Shown piece by piece: positions 9,204 to 17,130 of a stretch of DNA of 52,902 nucleotides (positions within the stretch are counted from its first letter, which is position 1; every line of letters begins with the position of its first letter). The position numbers and the translations under genes were made by a program. The notes below the pieces were generated by a model. That model saw nothing but the letters and a program-made list of their open reading frames with translations. It ran no database searches and was not told the origin of the DNA. The DNA is from Methylohalomonas lacus (GTDB taxonomy: Bacteria > Pseudomonadota > Gammaproteobacteria > Methylohalomonadales > Methylohalomonadaceae): positions 1 through 52,902 of the forward strand of contig NZ_JANUCT010000019.1 of NCBI RefSeq assembly GCF_024808875.1, written 5' to 3'.

Positions 9204-9926
9204 ATGGGTTTGTACTCGATACCCAATCTCACGGGGGATATTCGCCGCATCGCCGTCCTCAACTGGAAAGGGGGCTGCGGCAAGTCCATGCTGTCGACCA
9301 ATCTGGCCAGCTATTTTGCAGCCAATGGCTCGAAAACGGCCCTGATCGACCACGATCCGCAGGGCAGCGCGTTACGCTGGTTGAGCCTGAGAGGTGATGA
9401 ACGGCCCCTGATCCACGGCATAAATGCGACCGCACGCTCGGGCCAGTTGACCCGCAGCTTCAACATGCGGCTACCGCCGACTACCCAGCATGTCATTATC
9501 GACACACCGGCAGGCATGCGGGGTGTCGATCTTCAGGAACTGGTACGGGAAACGGACTATATTGTGATTCCCGTACTGCCTTCCGACGCCGATATTCACT
9601 CGGCAGCCGGCTTTATCGCCGAGCTCCTACTCGATGCGCGCGTCAAGTCCTCGGGTGCCAGGGTCGGCGTCATTGCCAACCGGGTTAAAAGAAACACATT
9701 GATCTTTCAGTCGCTGAATCGCTTTCTTCAGCAATTGCAGTTCCCCCTCATCGCGATACTGCGGGATACGCAACAGTACATTCGTGCTGCTGAACAGGGA
9801 CTCGGCATACACGAATTACACCCGCCTTCCAGAGCCCGACAAGAACGTGAGCAATGGCGCCCCATAATTGAGTGGCTGGATAATGGCGCTACCCAACAGC
9901 CGGCATTCGATCTGAACCGGGCGTAG
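9204..9926 (+). CDS. Orphan ParA/MinD-family P-loop ATPase
   Basis: This 240-residue protein has the deviant Walker A box WKGGCGKSM (21-29), with the signature lysine K22, and a switch-type DHDPQGSA motif. The usual ParA layout follows (VIIDTPAG, then VIPVLPSDADI). ParA-type ATPases dimerise on ATP and position DNA or protein cargo. No parB, parS, chemotaxis or flagellar gene is adjacent, so the cargo is unknown. It ends before a shared terminator with the convergent OmpA-like gene. The Cys in the P-loop, where most ParA have Val, is slightly unusual. Confidence 0.85.
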   Translation: MGLYSIPNLTGDIRRIAVLNWKGGCGKSMLSTNLASYFAANGSKTALIDHDPQGSALRWLSLRGDERPLIHGINATARSGQLTRSFNMRLPPTTQHVIIDTPAGMRGVDLQELVRETDYIVIPVLPSDADIHSAAGFIAELLLDARVKSSGARVGVIANRVKRNTLIFQSLNRFLQQLQFPLIAILRDTQQYIRAAEQGLGIHELHPPSRARQEREQWRPIIEWLDNGATQQPAFDLNRA

Positions 9927-9962
9927 TGAAACCGGCAGTTATTTTCTACCAGACCGGCAAAT

Positions 9963-9995
9963 AAAAAAGCCGCCGGTGTTGCCACCGGCGGCTTT
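9963..9995. terminator. Bidirectional terminator
   Basis: A perfect 10-bp stem (9969-9978 with 9983-9992, loop TTGC) is flanked by six A on the left and three T on the right. On the minus strand it gives a six-U tail after the OmpA-like gene. It also lies just past the ParA-like gene. Confidence 0.85.
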
Positions 9996-10021
9996 CAGGC
10001 TGGATATACAGCTAGTTAAGC

Positions 10022-10792
10022 TTATTCACCAACCACCAGCTCGACACGACGGTTCTGTGCCCGCCCTTCCCTGGTGTCATTGCTGGCGATCGGGTCGTTT
10101 TCACCGCGACCCTTGACCGTCAGGCGTGAAGCATCGACACCATTATTGGTCAGGTAGTCCGCCACAGCCTGTGCCCGGCGCTGAGAGAGGCCCTGGTTAT
10201 AGGAGGCGGGACCAGTGCTGTCGGTATGACCAATAACATCGACATTGGCCGAGCGATTATCGCGGAGTTTGCGAACACCCTTCTGTAACTGCTGTTCGGC
10301 TTCGGGCCGCAGCTTGGCACTGTCGAAAGCGAAGTTCACGCCTTCCAGAGTAAACAGCGTAGTGCCCACGACCGCACAGCCGTGCTCGTCAACGCGCGTG
10401 CCCTTGGCGGTATTCGGGCACTTATCCTTGTGATCAGCAACGCCATCACCGTCGGAATCCAGGGGGCAGCCACGTTCATCCACCTTCACACCAGCCGGCG
10501 TACCTGCACACCAGTCCTTGTCATCGGGCACACCGTCACCGTCGGAATCCAGCGGTTCCTTGGGTGCAGCCGGCTCCGGCTCGTCCGCCTTAGCCATATC
10601 CGGATTGCATTCTTCAAGGACCTCCTGGGAAGCGCCGTCGCCGGCATTCCAGCAAAGCCCGAATCCGCTCTTGACGACATTGCCGGATGAGCTGGTCAGA
10701 TAGCCGACATCATCGGCTATGACCGGTGCGGAAATAGCCATCGCCATAACAGCGAAAGCTGACAGAATAGTTTTCGTTAATGCGTTCTTCAT
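10022..10792 (-). CDS. OmpA-family protein with thrombospondin type-3 repeats
   Basis: This 256-residue protein has a signal peptide (about 1-26, cut near VIADD). Calcium-binding TSP3 repeats follow (two DSDGDGV units, about residues 82-130). A C-terminal OmpA peptidoglycan-binding domain (about 145-256) contains FAFDSAKL and VIGHTDSTGPASYNQGLSQRRA. There is no N-terminal eight-stranded barrel; a short Cys-containing region (CWNAGDG, ECNPD) stands in its place. It probably links the outer membrane or periplasm to the cell wall. GGGAGAAG precedes the ATG. Confidence 0.9.
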   Translation of the reverse strand: MKNALTKTILSAFAVMAMAISAPVIADDVGYLTSSSGNVVKSGFGLCWNAGDGASQEVLEECNPDMAKADEPEPAAPKEPLDSDGDGVPDDKDWCAGTPAGVKVDERGCPLDSDGDGVADHKDKCPNTAKGTRVDEHGCAVVGTTLFTLEGVNFAFDSAKLRPEAEQQLQKGVRKLRDNRSANVDVIGHTDSTGPASYNQGLSQRRAQAVADYLTNNGVDASRLTVKGRGENDPIASNDTREGRAQNRRVELVVGE

Positions 10793-11075
10793 TATGTGCT
10801 TCTCCCAAACTTGGTTGCATCACTGCCGGTAGCCGGCCCGTGACGGGTTTCCCTACGTAAAACCTGTTTAATTTTGACTGCTAAGTCAGCGCTCCCATGA
10901 CCTGTGATATCGAAATCGAACAAAACAGTCATTGAAGGTTTTTTTTCAGCTATTTATAGAAAAATAGCGCTGAATCGCGATTTTTTCTACCGGTTTTATG
11001 TGACTTGTGCTGGCAATGCTTTGTTCCCGCTCAAAGCCGGACAAACGCCGTCAAATTGTGACCCGGTTAACGCTA
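10793..11075. other. Intergenic region between ispG and the OmpA-like gene
   Basis: This AT-rich spacer must hold the OmpA-like gene promoter and the end of the ispG transcript. A hairpin around 10951-10976 (AGCTATTT pairing with AAATAGC) is visible but has no U-run on the minus strand, so it is not a clear terminator. I see no gene. Confidence 0.5.
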
Positions 11076-12314
11076 TCATGACACCTTACGGCTATAGCGC
11101 CGCTCAACGTAATCATCGACAATTTGTTGAAATTCCTCGGCAATATGCTCGCCGCGCAGGGTCATGGCCTTCTTGCCGTCGATGAAAACCGGCGCCACGG
11201 GTGCCTCGCCGGTACCCGGCAGGCTGATGCCGATATCGGCATGCTTGCTCTCGCCCGGACCATTGACAACACAGCCCATGACCGCGAGGCTCATGTCCTC
11301 GACCCCCTCATACCTGTCGCGCCAGATTGGCATCTGGCTGCGGACATAGGCCTGGATCTGGTCGGCAAGCTTCTGGAAATAGGTGCTGGTGGTACGGCCA
11401 CAGCCGGGACAGGCCGTGACCAGCGGGGTGAATGAGCGCAGTCCCATGGTCTGCAGCAATTCCTGGGCAACCACGACCTCCTTGCTGCGGTCGCCATCCG
11501 GCTCCGGGGTCAGAGAGACGCGGATGGTGTCGCCGATACCCTCCTGCAACAGCACGCCCATGGCGGCCGACGAGGCCACGATGCCCTTGGAGCCCATACC
11601 GGCTTCGGTCAGTCCCAGATGCAAGGGGTAATCGCAGCGCCCGGCAATATCACGATAGACCGCAATCAGCTGCTGGACGCCGCTAACCTTGCATGACAGC
11701 ACAATGCGGTCACGCGACAGGCCCATTTCCTCAGCCTTCTCGGCGTTGCTGATGGCAGAGACGACCAACGCCTCGCGCATCACTTCGTCAGCCTCGCGGG
11801 GCTCAGCCAGCTGGGCATTCTTGTCCATGAGTTCAGCCAGCAGATCCTGATCGAGACTGCCCCAGTTGACGCCGATGCGCACCGGTTTGCTGTATTCGAT
11901 GGCCTTTTCGATCATCGTCGCGAACTGACTGTCCTTTTTGCGCCCAAAGCCGACGTTACCGGGATTGATACGGTACTTGGCCAAAGCCTCGGCGCAATCC
12001 GGATACTTGGTAAGCAAGGTATGGCCGTTATAGTGGAAATCGCCGACGATTGGCACGCGACAACCCAGCTTCTCAAGCCGGTCCCGGATCGGCGCCACGG
12101 CGGCGGCGGCATCTTCACTGTTGACGGTGATACGTACCAGCTCCGAGCCGGCAGCGGCAAGTTGATGAATCTGGCGGGCCGTGGCCTCGATATCGGCGGT
12201 ATCCGTGTTGGTCATGGACTGGACAACGATCGGCGCACCACCGCCAACCTGCACCGACCCGACTTTGACGCCGACGCTCCCGCGACGGCTGCGGGGACCA
12301 AATTCTGCGGACAT
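11076..12314 (-). CDS. ispG: 4-hydroxy-3-methylbut-2-enyl-diphosphate synthase (flavodoxin)
   Basis: This 412-residue enzyme catalyses the [4Fe-4S] reductive ring opening of methylerythritol cyclodiphosphate to HMBPP in the MEP isoprenoid pathway. The three cluster cysteines are visible in TACPGCGRT and in [10 protein letters not shown] near the C-terminus. The N-terminal TIM-barrel half begins with [18 protein letters not shown] lies 13 bases before ATG 12314 and only one base before the in-frame TTG at 12326, so I choose the ATG. Confidence 0.97.
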   Translation of the reverse strand: MSAEFGPRSRRGSVGVKVGSVQVGGGAPIVVQSMTNTDTADIEATARQIHQLAAAGSELVRITVNSEDAAAAVAPIRDRLEKLGCRVPIVGDFHYNGHTLLTKYPDCAEALAKYRINPGNVGFGRKKDSQFATMIEKAIEYSKPVRIGVNWGSLDQDLLAELMDKNAQLAEPREADEVMREALVVSAISNAEKAEEMGLSRDRIVLSCKVSGVQQLIAVYRDIAGRCDYPLHLGLTEAGMGSKGIVASSAAMGVLLQEGIGDTIRVSLTPEPDGDRSKEVVVAQELLQTMGLRSFTPLVTACPGCGRTTSTYFQKLADQIQAYVRSQMPIWRDRYEGVEDMSLAVMGCVVNGPGESKHADIGISLPGTGEAPVAPVFIDGKKAMTLRGEHIAEEFQQIVDDYVERRYSRKVS

Positions 12315-12504
12315 AAGCTGTTCCAAACCTCCCGGGGATGCCCGGTTTCGCTGCGGGGAAGACCCGATTTGCTGTCACTGCGCCACATCTCGTGCGCGGA
12401 CAACAATTATCGCATACGTTGCGGTGCACTAACAGGTACGCCTGCGGGGGTTGGTGCCGCTCAGAGATTCAATATGACACCAATAAAGCCGTTACATCGT
12501 GGTC

Positions 12505-12753
12505 TCAGGGGCCGGCAGCACCTCCATTAATACTGAACAGTCGTAACGGAATTGGGCGAACCGCCGGCTGGCCCCGACCCCGACAGTAGCCGGTCTGTGT
12601 GTCTTTCGCAGACTTGCCTGATGCAACCATCATGGTACGGTTCATATTGAAAACCGTCTGCTTGGCCAGTGGCTCAGGCGGCTGCGGTCCGGTTTGGGTG
12701 ACCGGCGTAATCTCGACTGCGCATCCCTGCTGTCGGCAGACGGCGTATATCAT
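12505..12753 (-). CDS. Possible small Cys-containing protein, unrecognised
   Basis: This open frame runs from an upstream TTG at 12816; the first ATG (12753) gives 82 residues (MIYAVCRQQGC onward). It is Pro- and Gly-rich with three cysteines after that ATG and has no signal peptide or family motif I know. No good ribosome-binding site is visible, and the frame overlaps the leader of the opposite-strand gene at 12843. The 12315-12842 stretch otherwise shows nothing I can name. Confidence 0.2.
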   Translation of the reverse strand: MIYAVCRQQGCAVEITPVTQTGPQPPEPLAKQTVFNMNRTMMVASGKSAKDTQTGYCRGRGQPAVRPIPLRLFSINGGAAGP

Positions 12754-12842
12754 TGCACACGCATAGCTATTGCCCGAACCGCCGTCTTTATCCACGGGCC
12801 CTGTCAGCCCTATCAATCACTGAGCAGAAGAACACCGCAAAA

Positions 12843-13487
12843 ATGAAACAACCCTCTGGCCAGCTGTTGACCGTTTCGGGATTTTGCCCGTTCCTGATCC
12901 GCCTCATTGCCATCATCGGTCTCTACAGCCTGCTGCCTGCAACGGCTGATGACCATACCGCGCCGGAAGAGTACGCTATCCCGAAGCATGGCCAACTGCG
13001 TATGCATGTGCCTATCGACTGGCAGGTCAACTTTTATCAACCCGAGGATGACAGCTTTCCGGTCATCTCGTTTTTCCCGTTCGAGGGCCGGGAACGCTTC
13101 AAGGGTACCGAGGATTTCCAGTTATCAGTCGCCGTCTTCTGGACGGAAAATCCGCTATACGATCTGACCGATCCGGATACGCTGCGCGATTTTGTTGCGG
13201 ACGTCGGCGAACAGGTCATACAGCAGTCCGATCAGCAAGACCTGGAACTTGAACAGATAAGCGGTAACTCGGGCGTGGGTTATGTCTTTGACCTCAGCGA
13301 CGAAAGTGCCGCCGAGAATGAATACAAGTATCTGACACAGGGCGCTTTGAGCGTCGGTAATGTGATACTGGCCTTTTCACTCTTCAGTCGTGACAATCAT
13401 GACAAGCTACGCACTGAAACGCTGGAAATGCTGACGACCGCCGTGCACATGCCTGGCAGGCGCGATGTTAACTTCCAGCCCGAATAA
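12843..13487 (+). CDS. Secreted hypothetical protein
   Basis: I start at the ATG giving MKQPSGQLLT (214 residues). A hydrophobic segment around 18-30 followed by PATADD looks like a signal peptide, so the product is probably periplasmic or surface-attached. The mature part is acidic, with no motif I can assign. It ends 23 bp before the antiporter gene in the same direction, which suggests co-transcription. Confidence 0.7.
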   Translation: MKQPSGQLLTVSGFCPFLIRLIAIIGLYSLLPATADDHTAPEEYAIPKHGQLRMHVPIDWQVNFYQPEDDSFPVISFFPFEGRERFKGTEDFQLSVAVFWTENPLYDLTDPDTLRDFVADVGEQVIQQSDQQDLELEQISGNSGVGYVFDLSDESAAENEYKYLTQGALSVGNVILAFSLFSRDNHDKLRTETLEMLTTAVHMPGRRDVNFQPE

Positions 13488-13510
13488 TAATACAGCAAGG
13501 AACCACATCT

Positions 13511-15397
13511 ATGACGGGTAACACTCTACTGACCCTGGCCTCAATTGGCGCAGCCGGTATCGCCTGCCAGTGGCTGGCCTGGTTCACTCGTCTGCCGGCG
13601 ATCCTGTTTCTGCTGATTATCGGTATTGTCATGGGCCCAGTCAGTGGCTATATCGATCCGGACGCCCTGTTCGGTGATCTGTTGTTTCCATTCATATCGT
13701 TGTCGGTCGCCATCATTCTATTTGAAGGCAGCATGACACTGAAATTCAGCGAGCTACGCGGGCTGGCGCGTGTCGTGCGCAACCTGATAACGGTCGGCGC
13801 CGCCGTCACCTGGGTTATCAGCGCCCTGGCCGCCTATTACCTGCTGGATTTTTCCGTCGGGCTGGCGGCACTGTTCGGCGCTATCGTGATTGTTACCGGG
13901 CCGACCGTTATCGTGCCGATGCTGCGCAGCGTGCGGCCGAATGCCAAGATAGCCAACGTGCTGCGCTGGGAGGGCATTGCCATTGACCCGCTGGGTGCCT
14001 TGCTGGCGGTACTGGTCTATAACTACATCCTTTCCGGTCAGGGTGCCGACGCGTTCGGCAGTGTCATGCTAACCTTCCTCAAAACCGTCGGCATCGGCAC
14101 CGTGGTTGGCATGCTGTCGGCCATGGCTACGGCCTTCGTATTGCGACATCACCTGGTTCCCGAATACCTGCGCAACATGTTTGTCCTGGCGCTGGTAATC
14201 GGTGCATTTTCAGTATCCGATCTGTTGCAGCATGAATCCGGTTTGCTGGCGGTGACGGTTATGGGCATGGCGCTGGCCAACACCCGTAACCTGGATATCG
14301 AGGATATTCTCAATTTCAAGGAAACCCTCAGCCTGCTGTTGATTTCCGCCCTCTTCATCATTCTTGCCGCGCGGGTCGAGCTGCATCAATTCGCGGTCAT
14401 CGGCTGGCCGGCGCTGGGCGTACTGGCTGTTATCATGTTTATTGCCCGGCCACTGGGGGTGGCGCTCTCGGCCTGGGGTTCGGACCTCAACTGGCGCGAG
14501 CGCAGCCTGATCGCCTGGATCGGCCCACGTGGCATCGTCGCGGCCGCCGTGGCCGCGGTCTTCGCGCTGCGCCTGGAGGAAGTCGGCTATGACGGTGCTG
14601 CATTCATCATTCCGCTGACTTTCACGGTCATCATCGGCACGGTCATCATCCAGAGCGCAACCGCGGCACCCTTGGCCAAACTGCTCAAGGTAGCCGAACC
14701 TGAGCCGCGGGGCTTTCTGATCGTCGGCGCCGGCAATGTCGCACGCGTCATCGGCAAAGCACTGCAGGAGCGGGATTTCAAGATCATGCTCAGTGACAGT
14801 AACTGGGAAAATGTTCGCAGTGCGCGCATGGAGGGTCTGCCGGTCTACTATGGCAACCCGATCTCCGATCACGCCGACCGACACATGGACCTGGTCGGTA
14901 TCGGCCGGCTGCTGGCGATGTCGGGCCGCGCCAATTTCGACGCCCTGGCCATCATGCGTTTTCGCCGGGAGTTCGAACCCAATCACCTGTACCAGCTGCT
15001 GACCTCGCGCGAACAGCGAGTGGATGACAAGCACAACATTGCCGATAAGCACCGCGGTCAGCCACTCTTTGGCGAGGATGTCACCCATGCCATGCTGGCC
15101 AGCTGGATACGGGCCGGTGCCGAGTTGCGAACAACCTCGCTGACCGACTCATTTGACTTCGACGCCTACCTCGATGAATACCGGGATCGCTGTATCCCCT
15201 TGTTTGCTGTGGATGAAAAAAATGTGCTGCATGTTTTTACCAGCGCAGATACAGTAGAACCGGAGTCGGGCTGGGACATAATGGGTCTGATCGCACCGAA
15301 AGATGCTGGCCTGAGCTACAGCCCCAAGCGACCTGAAGAGGCGGCCGAGGAGGAAAAACCACTGGCCGAGACATTGCCTGCCATCGACGATCAGTAA
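13511..15397 (+). CDS. CPA1/NhaP-type cation:proton antiporter with C-terminal TrkA-N domain
   Basis: This 628-residue protein has about 12 membrane segments (1-390) of the sodium/hydrogen exchanger family, including FGAIVIVTGPTVIVPM and the arginine-bearing IGPRGIVAAAVAAVFAL. A Rossmann TrkA-N nucleotide-binding domain follows (about 395-510, FLIVGAGNVARVIG). The last 110 residues are hydrophilic and acidic. It probably exchanges Na+ or K+ for H+ at the inner membrane, gated by nucleotide binding to the tail. AAGGA precedes the ATG. A CRP-like palindrome begins five bases after its stop and belongs to the next transcription unit. Confidence 0.9.
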   Translation: MTGNTLLTLASIGAAGIACQWLAWFTRLPAILFLLIIGIVMGPVSGYIDPDALFGDLLFPFISLSVAIILFEGSMTLKFSELRGLARVVRNLITVGAAVTWVISALAAYYLLDFSVGLAALFGAIVIVTGPTVIVPMLRSVRPNAKIANVLRWEGIAIDPLGALLAVLVYNYILSGQGADAFGSVMLTFLKTVGIGTVVGMLSAMATAFVLRHHLVPEYLRNMFVLALVIGAFSVSDLLQHESGLLAVTVMGMALANTRNLDIEDILNFKETLSLLLISALFIILAARVELHQFAVIGWPALGVLAVIMFIARPLGVALSAWGSDLNWRERSLIAWIGPRGIVAAAVAAVFALRLEEVGYDGAAFIIPLTFTVIIGTVIIQSATAAPLAKLLKVAEPEPRGFLIVGAGNVARVIGKALQERDFKIMLSDSNWENVRSARMEGLPVYYGNPISDHADRHMDLVGIGRLLAMSGRANFDALAIMRFRREFEPNHLYQLLTSREQRVDDKHNIADKHRGQPLFGEDVTHAMLASWIRAGAELRTTSLTDSFDFDAYLDEYRDRCIPLFAVDEKNVLHVFTSADTVEPESGWDIMGLIAPKDAGLSYSPKRPEEAAEEEKPLAETLPAIDDQ

Positions 15398-15401
15398 ATT
15401 C

Positions 15402-15417
15402 TGTGATGTCTATCACA
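15402..15417 (+). promoter_or_regulatory. CRP-like site, distal
   Basis: TGTGATGTCTATCACA is a perfect match to the TGTGA-N6-TCACA consensus of the CRP family. Its centre lies about 80 bases upstream of the small-RNA start proposed at 15490. Confidence 0.75.
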
Positions 15418-15440
15418 GTTCGAAAAAACAACAGTCACTA

Positions 15441-15456
15441 TGTGCGCACGTTCACA
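15441..15456 (+). promoter_or_regulatory. CRP-like site, proximal (class II position)
   Basis: TGTGCGCACGTTCACA matches TGTGA-N6-TCACA at nine of ten positions. Its centre (15448.5) is exactly 41.5 bases before a start at 15490 predicted from the -10-like TAGACT at 15478-15483. That is the class II activator position. Confidence 0.65.
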
Positions 15457-15489
15457 TCGATTAACGGGTCTATCCATTAGACTCACTTA

Positions 15490-15594
15490 TGCGAGACATC
15501 AATTGGTACATCCCTGATGTTTTGTTTGTGGCTGGGCCCGGAGTCACCCTCGCCCTCCTCCCCCCCTGATAGGGTGGCTCCGGGCCTTTTTATT
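15490..15594 (+). ncRNA. Candidate CRP-controlled small RNA with a C-rich loop
   Basis: A transcript of about 105 nt is predicted from the -10-like TAGACT (15478-15483) to a strong terminator. It has a 5' hairpin (ACATCA 15496-15501 with TGATGT 15515-15520, loop containing UCCC). The 3' terminator stem is 35-43 with 78-86 of the 15500s, extended by ACCCT/AGGGT. The 20-base terminal loop (15551-15570) is almost all pyrimidine and contains CCCTCCTCCCCCCC. Such a loop is complementary to Shine-Dalgarno sequences, as in C-rich-loop regulatory RNAs. No reading frame with a ribosome-binding site lies in it. The alternative is that it is only the antiporter 3' end. Confidence 0.55.
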
Positions 15595-15595
15595 T
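15535..15595 (+). terminator. Strong rho-independent terminator
   Basis: GGCCCGGAG (15535-15543) pairs with CTCCGGGCC (15578-15586), and an inner ACCCT/AGGGT stem continues it. TTTTTATTT follows on the plus strand. The loop is unusually long and C-rich. Confidence 0.9.
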
Positions 15596-15638
15596 AAGTC
15601 ACTATTTAAGTTGCCTTCTGCCACTTGTAACCCGCCGG

Positions 15639-15815
15639 CTAGATGAATAATTCCATCTGCGGGTGATCCCGCGACTGTTGCATTCGCTTGCGCTTTTTCG
15701 CAGACGCCTTCAACGCCGAGTGAGTGTTTACTGACTTCACCAGAAGACCGCTGTCAGGCCGGTATGTGGATTTCTTCGGTGTCGTCTTGCGGGCTTGGGG
15801 TAACTTCCAGAACAT
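15639..15815 (-). CDS. Small basic protein of the lexA operon with a C-terminal beta-clamp-binding-like motif
   Basis: This is a 58-residue frame beginning MFWKLPQARK. GGAGG lies eight bases before its ATG, an excellent ribosome-binding site. The product is very basic (KTTPKK, SAKKRKRMQQSR). It ends in HPQMELFI, where QMELF (53-57) fits the Qxx(L/M)F-type pentapeptide by which polymerases and repair proteins bind the DNA sliding clamp. It starts 40 bases after the lexA stop on the same strand, so LexA probably controls it. I do not recognise a family; it is not SulA, RecX or ImuA. Function is inferred only from the tail and the position. Confidence 0.7.
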   Translation of the reverse strand: MFWKLPQARKTTPKKSTYRPDSGLLVKSVNTHSALKASAKKRKRMQQSRDHPQMELFI

Positions 15816-15855
15816 GTTTACTTCCTCCGGGTAATCTCTCAGTAGTTGCTATTGC

Positions 15856-16452
15856 TCAGTGATAGCCGCGCAGCTGGCCAACGAGCACACCCTGTATCTG
15901 GACGCGCTCGGCCGGATAGACCAGCGGTGTCAGCGCGCTGTTCTCCGGCACCAGTTCAATCTGCTGACCGTTATGCCGGAAACGCTTCAGCGTTGCCTCG
16001 CCGCCATCGATGAGCGCAACAACGATATCGCCATCATTCGCTGTATCGGCGTGACGGATGACCACGTAATCGCCATCCAGAATGCCGGCCTCAACCATCG
16101 AATCACCTTTCACTCTGAGGACGTAGCGATTCGGTCCGGCGAACAGCGCCTGGATATCGAGTTCCTCCTCTCCCGGGATCGCCTCGATCGGGCTGCCGGC
16201 AGCGATACGTCCGGCCAGAGGCAATGTTAGTGAGTGCTTGCTTTGCTCACCCGTCAGCCGTATTGAGCGCCAGCTGCGGCCTTCGCGATAGATTTGGCCC
16301 TTGTTGACAAGTGACTCGACATAACGATGCACGGTCCCGCGCGAGCGGATTGCCAACCCCTGGCCAATCTCTTCCAGCGTCGGCGCATGACCGTGCTGGG
16401 CGATGTAGCGGGTAATAAACTGCAGCAGCTTTTCTTCCAGCCGGGTCAACAT
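15856..16452 (-). CDS. lexA: LexA-family SOS repressor (autoproteolytic)
   Basis: I start at the ATG giving MLTRLEEKLL (198 residues), with AAGGAG seven bases upstream; an in-frame ATG at 16476 is less likely. An N-terminal winged helix (1-70) precedes an S24 peptidase domain. The Ala-Gly cleavage site is in GRIAAG (A85-G86), the catalytic Ser is in GDSM (S118) and the Lys is in TLKRF (K156). The recognition helix reads IRSRGTVHRYVESL, unlike E. coli LexA (RSPNAAEEHL) and closer to the SKxxxHR pattern of alphaproteobacterial LexA. Its promoter carries matching GTTC-type boxes. Confidence 0.95.
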   Translation of the reverse strand: MLTRLEEKLLQFITRYIAQHGHAPTLEEIGQGLAIRSRGTVHRYVESLVNKGQIYREGRSWRSIRLTGEQSKHSLTLPLAGRIAAGSPIEAIPGEEELDIQALFAGPNRYVLRVKGDSMVEAGILDGDYVVIRHADTANDGDIVVALIDGGEATLKRFRHNGQQIELVPENSALTPLVYPAERVQIQGVLVGQLRGYH

Positions 16453-16453
16453 T

Positions 16454-16546
16454 AAAGTTCTCCTTAAATTCTCCATTTAACTATAGAAAACAAATGGAGA
16501 ACTTACAAGCCATTGGGTGAAATATATACAACTTAAGGAGAACTTT
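16454..16546. promoter_or_regulatory. lexA promoter region with three GTTC-N7-GTTC-like boxes
   Basis: On the minus strand, GTTC-N7 direct repeats occur at 16532-16546 (GTTC-N7-GTTG) and 16488-16502 (GTTC-N7-GTTT). On the plus strand, GTTC-N7-ATTC occurs at 16457-16471. The halves are 11 bp apart, one helical turn. The 14-bp element at 16454-16467 is the exact inverse of 16533-16546. GTTC-N7-GTTC is the known LexA box of Alphaproteobacteria. The nearest box overlaps the lexA ribosome-binding site. Confidence 0.6.
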
Positions 16547-16705
16547 TTCTCACCAGCTTTTCATAATGGGGGGCGGCACTGAAAAAACGCCCCGATCACA
16601 AAACAACCTATAATCCTGATAGTCTGTAATCTAGATAGACAACTTAACCAAAGAGCTGCCACCAAGCAGCCAGGATAATTACAAAAGGCAGGAGGATAGG
16701 TCGAG

Positions 16706-17110
16706 ATGACGAACAGACGCGTCGAGAAATCCGAGACCCAGTGGCGTCAGGAACTCTCCCCCGAGCAATTCTATATTTGCCGAGAATGCGGTACCGAGCG
16801 AGCTTTCAGTGGCAAGTACTACGACTGTGACCAGGATGGTATTTACCAGTGCAGCTGCTGCGGGGTGCCGCTTTTCAGTTCCGAGGCCAAGTATGACTCC
16901 GGCAGCGGCTGGCCGAGTTTTTATGCACCGATTGATGAAAATCATGTGCGCACGCGTCACGATACCAGTCATGGCATGCGCCGCACCGAAGTGCTGTGTA
17001 ACACCTGCGACGCCCATCTTGGACACGTTTTTCCGGACGGTCCGGAACCAACAGGTCTGCGCTTTTGCATCAACTCGGTGGCCCTGAAACTGGACACCAC
17101 CAGAAACTGA
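16706..17110 (+). CDS. msrB: Peptide-methionine (R)-S-oxide reductase
   Basis: This 134-residue MsrB repairs the R-form of methionine sulfoxide in proteins. Visible motifs are the zinc CxxC pairs ([17 protein letters not shown]), SGSGWPSFY and the catalytic cysteine in RFCINS. GGAGG lies at 16691-16695, before the ATG. A TATAAT at 16609-16614 could be its -10, without a clear -35. It diverges from lexA across the box-rich region, so its promoter may feel the same regulator. Confidence 0.95.
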   Translation: MTNRRVEKSETQWRQELSPEQFYICRECGTERAFSGKYYDCDQDGIYQCSCCGVPLFSSEAKYDSGSGWPSFYAPIDENHVRTRHDTSHGMRRTEVLCNTCDAHLGHVFPDGPEPTGLRFCINSVALKLDTTRN

Positions 17111-17130
17111 TAGTCTGCTGGCTGAGGTAA

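Noticed and set aside
10951-10976. Hairpin as the ispG terminator
   Set aside because: On the ispG strand the stem is followed by A rather than U.
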